A program made the position numbers and the translations under genes. Positions 18,668 to 26,955 of a stretch of 64,000 bases of DNA are shown here, in pieces. Under the pieces are notes generated by a model. That model ran no database searches. It was not told where the DNA came from and saw nothing but the letters and a program-made list of their open reading frames with translations. Source of the stretch: Candidatus Bathyarchaeia archaeon (lineage in GTDB: Archaea; Thermoproteota; Bathyarchaeia; Bathyarchaeales; DTEX01); NCBI GenBank assembly GCA_038882715.1, contig JAVZNR010000003.1, positions 62,001 to 126,000 on the forward strand. The letters run 5' to 3'. The number at the start of each line of letters is the position of its first letter. Position 1 is the first letter of the stretch.

Positions 18668-18898
18668 TTATTCCCCGTTCTTTGGGGTTTTCCCCCTCCT
18701 TTTAAGCAATATTCTCAGTATGAAGGGTGGGAAGAGTAGTAGGGACATCATGCCCGCAAATATTAAAATGAGGCCTATCATAGCGATTCCTGACGCGCTG
18801 TCCCTGAAGAGAAAGTACAACGTTAATCCTACGGACAAGACGATTATAACAGCGAAGAAGGCGAGGAGCAATGACTTTAAATATACTTTTTCATCCAT
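18668..18898 (-). CDS. small two-helix membrane protein
   Basis: 76 residues with two hydrophobic helices (LLLAFFAVIIVLSVGLTLYFLF and GIAMIGLILIFAGMMSLLLFPPFILRILL) and a short basic tail. It lies between the peptide-transporter ATPases (convergent) and the binding-protein gene on the same strand. No family recognised. The region past its stop holds a CCCC/GGGG hairpin near 18673-18690, shared by the convergent ends. Confidence 0.55.
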   Translation of the reverse strand: MDEKVYLKSLLLAFFAVIIVLSVGLTLYFLFRDSASGIAMIGLILIFAGMMSLLLFPPFILRILLKRRGKTPKNGE

Positions 18899-18958
18899 TT
18901 TTCCACAACCAATATTCTGAGGAGCAAATATAAAAAATAGGTTGGGGTTAAATGAACT

Positions 18959-21280
18959 TTATTTCTTCCTAAGCGACATTATTATGGCGACTAAAGCCAA
19001 TATTACCGCCACGACGCTTATTCCTATGCTGGCTGTTGCAAGGGTAGATGCGGCAGCCAAACCTGAAACTGTTCCTTCGAGGCTAGATATCTTTCCCTGC
19101 AAAGATGATATTGTGTTCTCTAGGGTTAAAATCTTGTTGCTTGCTGAGGTTATCTCGCTCCTCGCCTCGTTAACCGCGTTTATTAGATCCCTGTAGATTT
19201 CCGGCAGAACGGTTAAGGTTAAAGTTGATGGCCGCTGATACGTGAATAAAGGCGTCACGTACTCCGCTATGACGCTGACCATGTAGTCTCCAACCCCTAT
19301 GACGCCCGTATCGATGTTCGCCTCATAGACCCCTCCACCCATATGCCTTGCACTTACCTCTAAGACTTCTTCCCCAGCCTTCATTAAAGTCAGCTTAACC
19401 GTTCCATTAGTTACGGCTTCACCTTCTGGGCCGACAAGCTTAAACTGGAATTTCGCTCTCTCACCAGCAATCTTCACAGTATCCTTATATACGGTTGACA
19501 CCGACAGAGTCCTAGCAGCCAAATGATACCGAGGATTAGCCCTAAGCGAAATATACTCTCTTGGTTTATAGTCTTCCCATATAAATGGACCGGTACCTAT
19601 CGGAGGAATATTCTCGAAGGCGAACGGATCTGGCAGTCCCTCCCAAATATGTTTGGGTAAAATGTACACTGAAATTATATCGTAAAATTGGAATATACCA
19701 GTTTGGCTTGTGTAAATAATGATTGTGTGTTTGTCCGGCGTTTCAGCCTTTACATAAACGGGTATAATAGGTGCGTAGAGAGCACAAGGGGTTTTAGTTT
19801 TAGCAATAAGGTCAAATGTAAACTTCACGTCCTCTGACGTAAATGGCGTTCCATCGTGCCAAGTAATATTATTGTAAAGGTGGAAGGTATATTTCAGCCC
19901 AACCTTGCCCGGCGCCACTTCCCACGTCTCTACTTTCCAGTCATAAGCTAGTAGCGGTATAACTACATCCTTGCCTTCTGCATCAATGCAACGACGCGCA
20001 AGAGATGAGTAAATGAACCTATAGATCTGTTGCTCTGGGGCTTCCATCCAATTAAGCGGATTATAAGAGCTTGGCCAATAAGCTCTGTTTACTATATAAG
20101 TTCCGCCAAATTCCCTATTAACAGGTTTTACATTCATCATGAATATGTAGCCAGTTGCCTCTTCTACAAACTCCGGCTGAGAAACAGAGATTTCAGGCGC
20201 AGATTTTATTCCATAGAAGTTTCGGAACTGATCCTTTCTCAGACCAGTTCTATAGGCGTAAGCCTCAGGCAAAGGTAAAACATAACATTTATCCTCTATA
20301 ATCTCTTGAACTTTCCATACGAGCCTTTTTGCTTCTTCTACGTTCATTGTTGTCTGAAGGTTCTCAAGAACTTTATCTAGCTCCGGATCCTGAATACCGA
20401 AATGGTTTATCGAAGAGACGCCAGGAGGCTGATAGCTTGAGCTGTGGAAAGCCCAGAAATACCATCTTGCAGGGTTCATAACATCGGCAGTCGCGTAGTT
20501 AGCAAATATGTTGAAGTCTCTTTCAATATACGTCATACGCTCAGTGCTAGGCCAATCAGGTGGATGTACAACTTCTACCTCTATGCCGATCTTAGCAGCA
20601 TCCTCCTTAAGCTTTAAACCAAGCTCTATTCTCTCCGGGCTATAGCCTGGACACACGTACTTTATTATACCCATTTCTTTTCTACCAGGACTATACCATT
20701 TTCCGTCCTTGAAGACCCATCCAGCGTCTTCAAGCTCTTTCTTTGCTAATTCAAGACTATAGGAATACCTTACACGTACATCCACACGAGGGTTGATCCA
20801 CTCTTGAAAAAGTGGCGGAATAAATCCCCATGTTGGTCCAACAGCGCCTGGCTTCCATATTACTGATACGGCATAGTCGTAATCAATTAGATGGGCAATA
20901 GCCCTTCTAACTTCTAATTCGCTGGTCGGCCACTTCTTAATATTGAAGCCTAAATAACCGTTGTATGTTGGTTTTCTGTATAACACCAGTTGAATGTTAG
21001 GATTTTCTCCTGCGGCAAGCCAATCTTCTTCAGGGATTGTACCCATATATTGTCCAGCGCATGAAAGTTCTCCTCTCTTAAATAGCTCCCATACCGTTAT
21101 TGTCTCTGTAATGAACCTAAACACTATTCTGTCAATGTAGGGGCCATAAATATAGGGTGCATATGTAGGCTTCGGATATACTATTTCTTGTTGCTGGGCT
21201 GAAGCGATGTTTGCGGGTGGAGCTATGTGTAGTGTGGCTCCGAGAATTACTAGCAGAATTAAGGCGGTGCTCTTTCCCAT
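18959..21280 (-). CDS. peptide ABC transporter substrate-binding protein (SBP family 5)
   Basis: A large membrane-anchored binding protein of about 773 residues. A signal peptide (MGKSTALILLVILGATLHIAPP...ASAQ) opens it; the family 5 binding core follows, with FRFITETITVWELFKRGEL, a helix-rich middle, and YTFHLYNNITWHDGTPFTSEDVKFTFD (the usual family 5 signature). After residue 620 come a beta domain, a predicted coiled coil (RSEITSASNKILTLENTISSL) and a C-terminal membrane helix ending in SLRKK. ATG 21280 is preferred because AGGTGA precedes it. It is transcribed against its own ATPases and permeases. Confidence 0.92.
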   Translation of the reverse strand: MGKSTALILLVILGATLHIAPPANIASAQQQEIVYPKPTYAPYIYGPYIDRIVFRFITETITVWELFKRGELSCAGQYMGTIPEEDWLAAGENPNIQLVLYRKPTYNGYLGFNIKKWPTSELEVRRAIAHLIDYDYAVSVIWKPGAVGPTWGFIPPLFQEWINPRVDVRVRYSYSLELAKKELEDAGWVFKDGKWYSPGRKEMGIIKYVCPGYSPERIELGLKLKEDAAKIGIEVEVVHPPDWPSTERMTYIERDFNIFANYATADVMNPARWYFWAFHSSSYQPPGVSSINHFGIQDPELDKVLENLQTTMNVEEAKRLVWKVQEIIEDKCYVLPLPEAYAYRTGLRKDQFRNFYGIKSAPEISVSQPEFVEEATGYIFMMNVKPVNREFGGTYIVNRAYWPSSYNPLNWMEAPEQQIYRFIYSSLARRCIDAEGKDVVIPLLAYDWKVETWEVAPGKVGLKYTFHLYNNITWHDGTPFTSEDVKFTFDLIAKTKTPCALYAPIIPVYVKAETPDKHTIIIYTSQTGIFQFYDIISVYILPKHIWEGLPDPFAFENIPPIGTGPFIWEDYKPREYISLRANPRYHLAARTLSVSTVYKDTVKIAGERAKFQFKLVGPEGEAVTNGTVKLTLMKAGEEVLEVSARHMGGGVYEANIDTGVIGVGDYMVSVIAEYVTPLFTYQRPSTLTLTVLPEIYRDLINAVNEARSEITSASNKILTLENTISSLQGKISSLEGTVSGLAAASTLATASIGISVVAVILALVAIIMSLRKK

Positions 21281-21503
21281 ATAAGTCACCTAAACCTAAC
21301 TTATTACCATGTTGATTTATAAGATTTTTCATTTGTTCATGATGACAGTCAATCCTTCAACTAGTGCTTTTGCCTTTTCCCTTAATCCAGCGCCTACCCC
21401 CTTGACGCAAACAAACTAAGGGCTTAAACGTAAAAATTTTTATTAGCAATTTAATTTTTATAATTGATTTAAGCTTACTGTTTGGGTAAAGGAAGAAACT
21501 TAG

Positions 21504-22493
21504 ATGGGGTTTAAAGCATACGTCTTAAAAAAAGCTTTTTACAGTATATTGCTAGTTTTTCTAGTTTCTACATTAAATTTCATAATTTTTAGGCTTATGC
21601 CCGGCGATCCCTACGCAGTTATGATTAGAGAGTATATAATGACCCCTGAGATGATCGATGAGGTTTTGAATAGGTGGGGGCTTAAGAAACCTTTATGGGA
21701 GCAATACCTCCTCTACATGGTGAATTTGTTTCAGGGTAACTTTGGTATATCTTTCCGCACATTTAGGCCCGTTCAAGTCGAGATTATGGAGCGCTTGCCC
21801 AACACCATCGCTTTAGTAAGCTGCTCAGTTATAGCTTCAACGATACTCCAAGTCCTGATAGGCTTTTATATCGCCTCAAGACGCGGCAAACTTTCAGACT
21901 CCATAATACTTTCAATCGGCATAGTCCTTAATAGCACACCGGTCTTCTGGCTGGGGATGACGCTCTTATATTTCCTATCCTTTAATTACCATATTTTTCC
22001 AGCCGCGGGTACAACTACCCCTCCACCTAACAATCCAAAGGATCCGATATCGTTCATAATCGATTACTTATGGCATATGACTCTGCCCTTCACGGCTCTA
22101 ACGGCGATAATTTTGGGTGGAGGAATAATTTCCGTGAGAAACTTGGTTTTAGATGCCTTATCGCAAGATTTCGTTGTTGTTGCGAGGGCTAAGGGGCTTA
22201 AAGAAAGAGATGTGCTCTATAGGCATGTGTTCAAAAATGTTCAACTTCCTATAGTTACCAGCGCTGCGATAAGCATAGCGCGCTCGGTGGGTGGCGCCAT
22301 GACCACTGAAACCGTTTTCACATGGTATGGGATGGGAAGATACACCTTTGACTCGATCTCAAACCTCGATTATCCATCCCTACAGGGAATATTCTTTGTA
22401 ATCTGCGTCCTCGTCATAGCTGCTAACTTCATAGTTGATGTAATTTATGGAATACTTGATCCTAGAGTGAAGTATGGTGAGGGCGCCGGATGA
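21504..22493 (+). CDS. peptide ABC transporter permease (DppB/OppB)
   Basis: 329 residues with six predicted membrane helices. The N-terminal FRLMPGDPYAVMIREY and the EAA loop (VVVARAKGLKERDVLYRHVFKNVQLPIVT) are characteristic of the DppB branch. It forms the channel with the next gene product; the two reading frames overlap by four bases (ATGA). The intergenic space upstream is divergent with the binding-protein gene and probably carries both promoters. Confidence 0.95.
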   Translation: MGFKAYVLKKAFYSILLVFLVSTLNFIIFRLMPGDPYAVMIREYIMTPEMIDEVLNRWGLKKPLWEQYLLYMVNLFQGNFGISFRTFRPVQVEIMERLPNTIALVSCSVIASTILQVLIGFYIASRRGKLSDSIILSIGIVLNSTPVFWLGMTLLYFLSFNYHIFPAAGTTTPPPNNPKDPISFIIDYLWHMTLPFTALTAIILGGGIISVRNLVLDALSQDFVVVARAKGLKERDVLYRHVFKNVQLPIVTSAAISIARSVGGAMTTETVFTWYGMGRYTFDSISNLDYPSLQGIFFVICVLVIAANFIVDVIYGILDPRVKYGEGAG

Positions 22494-23950
22494 TCATAGA
22501 TAAGTATCAGAGGGAGAGAATAGCCTACTTCTGGAAACAGTATAAGCGGAGTAAGAAGGGGATTATAGGCCTAATAATACTAATATCCTTCGTTTTAATG
22601 GCGATATTCGCACCATTCTTAACTCCATATGACCCTATTCGCGATAGAGAACTCGCCGAGTGGCTGGCTTATCCAGAATGGATTGGAGTAATTAACCGCG
22701 AGATGGCGGATCTGCCAAGTAACATAAAGGTATCGGTTTTAGAGAGATCCCTTAGGGGTGAAGGTAAGATAACACTATCGAACAGTTCAGTTATCCTCGC
22801 AACCGTTGAGGGCAATTCCCTCATCGTGAAGTCAGCCGGCTCCGCCTTCAACGCTGAAAAGCTAGAATTAGCTACCGAGTTTGAGTATACCTTCAGCCCA
22901 CCTAAATCATTTGGCATAATTCTGCTCGGAAAACTGGTCGATAGCTCGGATAATTTTGCCATTAAAGCGTCTTTCGAAGTAGTTAGACCTGATGGCGAGG
23001 TCGTTTGGGTTTGGGATAGCGGCTTCACGCATGGCTTCACAAGAAGGCTTATGGTGGGCGAGAGGATCTACATAAAATCATCCCAGCCGGATCTACTCGT
23101 ATATCTCGGTTTACCAACCTACAGGGACTCTCTCGCCAAAAAGGTTTTCATAAGTAAAGGGCAGTACCAGCTGAGAGCAACCTACGAATTCATTAACCTT
23201 GAACCGGGGAAAAACGTAAACTTCACCCTTAAGATTTATGAAATCCAATTTATGGTGTTTGGGATGCGCTTCGGTCTACTGGGCACAGACGACATGGGTA
23301 GAGACGTTTTCACCCAGATTATTTACGGGTCACGTGTTTCACTGCTCATAGGTATATCAGCCTCCATAATCTCCGTATCCCTCAGCGTGTTAATCGGCGT
23401 CGTAGCTGGATACATGGGTGGAAAGACGGATGAAGCGCTCACTAGGATTTCAGACTTAATAATGGTGTTGCCAGCCTTACCGCTGATGATAGTTGTCGCA
23501 GCAATGATTGGAGGAGGACTACTGCAAATAGTCATACTTTTATCTCTGCTCGGATGGGCTCCCGGCGCCAGAAATATACGCGCCTTCGTGCTCTCCATAA
23601 AAAATAAACCCTACATCGAGGCGTGTAAAGTCAGGGGGGCTGGAACATGGCGAATAATCTTTAAACACATTATACCCTCGGTCTTACCAATAGCTTATGC
23701 TGCCGTGGCTCTTTCAGCGCCTATAGCCATAGTGACCGAGGCTGAGCTAGCCTACCTCGGCGTAGGCGGCGACCCCTACATGATATCTTGGGGCAGAATG
23801 CTACAGTATGCTCAGAGGGGCGGAGCATTCCAATACGGCGCATGGTGGTGGATTATACCGCCCGGACTCTGCATAGCGCTGCTCTCCTTGGCGTTCGTAT
23901 TAATAGGGCACTCCCTAGACGAAATCTTTAACCCAAGACTCAAGCGATAA
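22490..23950 (+). CDS. peptide ABC transporter permease (DppC/OppC) with large inserted domain
   Basis: 486 residues, against about 300 in typical DppC. The first helix (GIIGLIILISFVLMAIFAPFL) and the DppC motif TPYDP are followed, not by the usual short loop, but by about 195 residues rich in beta strands (roughly residues 52-245). The standard core resumes at FGLLGTDDMGRDVFTQIIYGSRVSLLIGI. The EAA loop YIEACKVRGAGTWRIIFKHIIPSVLP is intact. The insert should sit on the outer face near the binding protein; its role is unknown. Confidence 0.93.
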   Translation: MIIDKYQRERIAYFWKQYKRSKKGIIGLIILISFVLMAIFAPFLTPYDPIRDRELAEWLAYPEWIGVINREMADLPSNIKVSVLERSLRGEGKITLSNSSVILATVEGNSLIVKSAGSAFNAEKLELATEFEYTFSPPKSFGIILLGKLVDSSDNFAIKASFEVVRPDGEVVWVWDSGFTHGFTRRLMVGERIYIKSSQPDLLVYLGLPTYRDSLAKKVFISKGQYQLRATYEFINLEPGKNVNFTLKIYEIQFMVFGMRFGLLGTDDMGRDVFTQIIYGSRVSLLIGISASIISVSLSVLIGVVAGYMGGKTDEALTRISDLIMVLPALPLMIVVAAMIGGGLLQIVILLSLLGWAPGARNIRAFVLSIKNKPYIEACKVRGAGTWRIIFKHIIPSVLPIAYAAVALSAPIAIVTEAELAYLGVGGDPYMISWGRMLQYAQRGGAFQYGAWWWIIPPGLCIALLSLAFVLIGHSLDEIFNPRLKR

Positions 23951-24055
23951 AACACTCATGTCATCCATATTTTTGCTGGCTGATTAACCTTATTTTTTCG
24001 CTTTTTAAGCAGTAGTCTAATCGTGTTAAAGAGAAATAAAATGTGGTTGAAATGA

Positions 24056-24508
24056 TTATGTTGATGATAGCGCGACTCCAGTTATAACTATGTCAAAGTT
24101 GAAGCTGCTCACACCCGACGCATTTGGTGAAACCATTAGCGTTAAAGTTAAACCCAACACTTTGCCAGGCAGAATCCGTTGCCCGCTATAGTCCCATGTC
24201 AGCGAGAAATATTTCGAAGCGTCTTCAGGACTCCAATTCTCTGTGGACAGCAATAGCGTTACTGCTGTGCTACCAGTGTTCTTAATGTATACAGTGATGC
24301 TTTTTACAGAGCCTGGACTAAGAACGCCCCAGTTAATCGATGTTAAAGGCTTTCTGCACGCCTTATCCATGTAAACCGAGATACCAACCGTCAATATTCT
24401 TTTATTGTTGCTTTCTTTTTTAATGGTCAATCCCAAAGACTGATCTACCGTTAAGGTGGCAACAATCAAGGCTAGGACTAATGAGATGAGAGCCGTTCTT
24501 CTCATCAT
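24056..24508 (-). CDS. small secreted beta-sandwich-like protein
   Basis: 150 residues with an N-terminal signal peptide (MMRRTALISLVLALIVATLTVDQS) and a beta-rich body: INWGVLSPGSVKSITVYIKNTGSTAV, LSTENWSPEDASKYFSLTWDY and FNFDIVITG. The repeat of an N-terminal tag, a WG.(L/I)SPG turn and a LTWDY strand is shared with the broken paralogue just upstream, so this is a tandem duplication. It is probably surface exposed; function unknown. Confidence 0.75.
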   Translation of the reverse strand: MMRRTALISLVLALIVATLTVDQSLGLTIKKESNNKRILTVGISVYMDKACRKPLTSINWGVLSPGSVKSITVYIKNTGSTAVTLLLSTENWSPEDASKYFSLTWDYSGQRILPGKVLGLTLTLMVSPNASGVSSFNFDIVITGVALSST

Positions 24509-24514
24509 CTCACG

Positions 24515-24549
24515 CCCAAACTCTCATAAACGCCAAATTAGAGTTTGGG
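24515..24549. repeat. 10-bp inverted repeat between the two secreted paralogues
   Basis: CCCAAACTCT at 24515-24524 pairs perfectly with AGAGTTTGGG at 24540-24549 around a 15-base loop. It lies in the 70-base gap between the tandem secreted-protein genes on the minus strand, just before the start of the downstream copy. It could fold in the mRNA or bind a regulator. Confidence 0.5.
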
Positions 24550-24578
24550 TAAGCCACCATGTTTATGCTTAGCTTCTA

Positions 24579-25028
24579 TTAGCTCTCTGTTCCAGTTATG
24601 ACTATGTTAAAGCTGAAGTTTGTTATTCCTTGAATACTGCTTGAGACAGTTAGCGTTAAGGTTACTTTTAGGGCGCTGTTTGATTGGATTTTTGTTTCAC
24701 TTGTATAGTCCCATGTTAGAGTCATGTAGCTTCCAGCATTAGATGGGTTCCAGTTCTCCGTCGATAGTGACAGTGTTATTGGAACATTCCCCGTGTTCTT
24801 CACATATATTTGAACCGACTTGGATCCTCCAGGAGAGATGGTTCCCCAATCTATCGATGTTACTGGATTTGTGCATGCGCTATCCCAGTAGACCGCTAAA
24901 TTTACTGATGCTATAACCCCCGATGAGTTGACGCGGACGCTGGATGAGAGTAGACCAAAGGCGTATCATGCGCTGGCTAAGATTAGTCCCGCCGCCATCA
25001 TAACCCATATAGCTCTTTTGATGTTCAT
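24579..25028 (-). pseudogene. secreted beta-sandwich-like protein, interrupted by TGA
   Basis: Reading from ATG 25028 gives MNIKRAIWVMMAAGLILASA, then TGA at 24968-24966, then in the same frame YAFGLLSSSVRVNSSGVI and a complete body with IDWGTISPGGSKSVQIYVKN and TENWNPSNAGSYMTLTWDY, ending at 24579. The body aligns throughout with the intact neighbour at 24056-24508. The stop falls inside the signal peptide, so the mature domain would be lost from export unless the codon is read through. A TATA-like ATAAATATA at about 25057-25066 fits a promoter. A nonsense mutation is the simplest reading; a sequencing error is possible. Confidence 0.75.
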
Positions 25029-25056
25029 AGAGACCACAATTTAAAGATACCATTAG

Positions 25057-25344
25057 AATATATTTATACCCTTCGGGAACGCGCTGCTCGCCGGTGTAGC
25101 GGGCTTTTTCTCAAAAAAGCTAAGGTTTTCACCACCGGTCAGCGGAGCCCTAGCAATGATTCCATACACGCCCTACATTTGGTTCGCATGCTTAGTGTAT
25201 GGCCTTCCATCAGCCGCAATAGCCTTCATAGTTACGAAGGCTTGGATAGAAGTTATGATCTCAGGCACCATCGTGGGACTCATACTACGCAGACACGAAA
25301 TTAAAAATTTCCTCGAATTGTTTAAACCTGATAAACCTAAGTGA
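25057..25344 (+). pseudogene. membrane protein remnant lacking its N-terminus
   Basis: The frame is open from 25057 (after a TAG) to 25344 and encodes about 95 residues with hydrophobic helices (FGNALLAGVAGFFSKK, YIWFACLVYGLPSAAIAFIV, IEVMISGTIVGLILRR), but the only ATG, at 25156, lies inside what looks like continuous transmembrane sequence. The 5' part overlaps the promoter region of the divergent secreted gene. It looks like the C-terminal part of a polytopic protein such as a transporter subunit. A short real protein from 25156 cannot be excluded. Confidence 0.45.
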
Positions 25345-25418
25345 AAGTGTTAACAGAAGCGCTGATAAGGGGAAGAGTCATTGGCATCATGATGATATAG
25401 GACTTAAACCCAGAAAGG

Positions 25419-25512
25419 TGGTGGACCGGGCGGGATTCGAACCCGCGACCTCCGCCGTTCTCGGCTAGATTTTCATGCGAGGGCGGCATTCGTACCACTA
25501 AACTACCGGCCC
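25419..25512 (-). tRNA. tRNA-Ala(CGC) with an 18-nt intron
   Basis: The transcript starts GGGCCGG and ends CCGGTCC-A followed by encoded CCA (25421-25419). The acceptor has the alanine identity pair G3:U70. Anticodon CGC is at 25479-25477. The anticodon stem CCGCC/GGCGG is separated by 25 bases, 7 of loop plus an 18-nt intron (25475-25458) after position 37. A bulge-helix-bulge is visible: central helix CTCG/CGAG, bulges CA^T and AA^C, each cut after its second base, which fixes the intron ends. Confidence 0.95.
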
Positions 25513-25620
25513 ACCTTATTTTTCATTAAATATTTCTTTTAAAGTTTCAGATTTATTCTTTGCGAATTAATTGTTGGATAAAGTTTAAAATTTAGTTTGC
25601 TCGCTTTCTCTTAATTAGAG

Positions 25621-26121
25621 ATGTATCGCGAGAAAAGCATGGGGCTTCTTGAAGTTATATCTCGGATTTTTGAGGGTGGAGAGTATTTGGGCATTCTTCC
25701 AGAGGGGGTTGTGGGCGTTGACCTCGTCACACCTGAGATAGTTAGGGTGACGTTTGTGGATAAGGTTGACCATAACCTTTTTTATGAGATAGCCGTTAAG
25801 GAAGGCTTCTCGGTTGATGCGCAAGGATATGCTCCGAGAATAGTGGATAAAGGTAATATTGTTGCCAGAATAGGCAGCAGATCTGATCCAGGGGCGGAGC
25901 GCAGCATCTTCATGTATCTCTTTCCGTCATCAGCTGAGGCAATGAGCATTTATATGAGGGCTACAGCGGTGAGACTTGGAGTCCTAAACCCTGAAAACGG
26001 CAGAATAAATGTTGAGAAGCTCCTAAAATATAACCTGAAGGTTATAGGGCTCGTCGAGAGATATAGAAAAAACCGCTACAAAAACTTGATTGCGGACAAT
26101 GAAGATGTGAGACTTGTCTAA
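25621..26121 (+). CDS. conserved-looking protein of unknown function
   Basis: A soluble 166-residue protein starting at ATG 25621 with no membrane segment. It opens MYREKSMGLLEVISRIFEGGEYL and contains a beta-rich centre (VVGVDLVTPEIVRVTFVDKVDHNLFYEIAVKEGF) and a helical C-terminus (YRKNRYKNLIADNEDVRLV). I do not recognise the family. It lies between two intron-bearing tRNA genes, with a T-rich promoter-like stretch upstream (25525-25615). Confidence 0.65.
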   Translation: MYREKSMGLLEVISRIFEGGEYLGILPEGVVGVDLVTPEIVRVTFVDKVDHNLFYEIAVKEGFSVDAQGYAPRIVDKGNIVARIGSRSDPGAERSIFMYLFPSSAEAMSIYMRATAVRLGVLNPENGRINVEKLLKYNLKVIGLVERYRKNRYKNLIADNEDVRLV

Positions 26122-26160
26122 GAGCAAATCGCATCCTTTTTCGCCGCACGGAGACGAAAA

Positions 26161-26169
26161 ACATATATT
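26161..26169 (+). promoter_or_regulatory. TATA box of the tRNA-Tyr gene
   Basis: ACATATATT lies 28-36 bases before the first base of the tRNA, the usual distance for an archaeal TATA box; the spacer is T-rich. Confidence 0.5.
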
Positions 26170-26196
26170 TCTTTTCTGTGTATTTTTGTTTTTGGT

Positions 26197-26405
26197 CGGG
26201 CGGTAGCTCAGCCTGGTAGAGCTTCCGAACCAGCCTGACATATGACCGGAAGTAGCGGGCTGGTGGAGAAGCTGTAGGCGCTACCTGCATGGTAGTCGCC
26301 GTTCAGCCTACCGGGCGTACAGAAACCGGAGTGTCGCAGGAGGGCCTAAGCAACATGAGACCTAAGCCTTAGGCTCGGCGAATTCAAATCCTGCCCGCCC
26401 GACCA
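26197..26405 (+). tRNA. tRNA-Tyr(GTA) interrupted by three introns
   Basis: Acceptor strands CGGGCGG (26197-26203) and CCGCCCG (26395-26401) give C1:G72, the archaeal tRNA-Tyr hallmark, followed by A73 and encoded CCA. Anticodon GTA is at 26274-26276. Introns: 26228-26270 (43 nt, position 30/31; central helix CTTC/GGAG, bulges CG^A and AA^G, 7-bp intron stem ACCAGCC/GGCTGGT); 26278-26324 (47 nt, 37/38; central helix CTGT/ACAG, bulges AG^G and AA^A); 26341-26382 (42 nt, 53/54; 9-bp intron stem 42-50/68-76, bulges GG^A and AA^T, relaxed central helix). Removal leaves 77 nt with full stems and the T loop TTCAAAT. Confidence 0.95.
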
Positions 26406-26490
26406 CCAATAATTTTCAGAAAAATTTGTAAAGATCTCGCCTAAAAATGCTTGTGCATAGAGCGTCTTGATGCTTTAACCCCTATTTTTT

Positions 26491-26955
26491 CTAGAATTTT
26501 TCGTATCTCCACATTACTGTGTCGCCTTCCTTAAGGATGTATTTGTCGGATGCTACTGGCCCCCACTCCCACTCTTTCTTTTCTGGATTCCATATGTACC
26601 ATATCCAGTATCGGTTAGCTTCGCCGCCGACACCGTTTATGCTGGTTACGAATGCTCCCATTTCGGGGTAAGTTATGTTCTCGACGCGTGCAACGACTTT
26701 GGTTGCGAGCAGAAGACTGGCTTCCCTTGGTACAAGGGTGTTGTTATGCCATGTTCTTGTTTCATTTCCATAGTCGATTAAGATGTTCACGGGCATTGTG
26801 AGCCTCTTCAGGTCGGCGGAGGCTCTTTCGTAAAGGCTTCTGTAGTGGACGCTCTCACTATAGTAGTATGCCGCTAGATATGATGCGACGATCAGCAGGC
26901 AGAGGAAACCTAGCGAAACCCACATCCATGCGCTTCTTCCAACCATATCTTTCAC
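26491..26955 (-). CDS. membrane-anchored DUF4430-type protein
   Basis: 154 residues: an N-terminal membrane anchor (WMWVSLGFLCLLIVASYLAAYY), a short spacer, then a domain with INVEY-like start MPVNILIDYGNETRTW and the typical ending NRYWIWYIWNPEKKEWEWGPVASDKYILKEGDTVMWRYEKF. DUF4430 (transcobalamin-like) domains are often encoded beside ECF-type importers, as here: the next gene upstream overlaps by four bases and looks like a membrane substrate-capture subunit. A ligand such as a vitamin is likely but not identified. Confidence 0.75.
   Translation of the reverse strand: MKDMVGRSAWMWVSLGFLCLLIVASYLAAYYYSESVHYRSLYERASADLKRLTMPVNILIDYGNETRTWHNNTLVPREASLLLATKVVARVENITYPEMGAFVTSINGVGGEANRYWIWYIWNPEKKEWEWGPVASDKYILKEGDTVMWRYEKF

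Noticed and set aside
24966-24968. Recoding of TGA as selenocysteine
   Set aside because: The codon lies in a signal peptide of a non-redox protein, no SECIS-like hairpin was seen, and the intact paralogue has no cysteine there.
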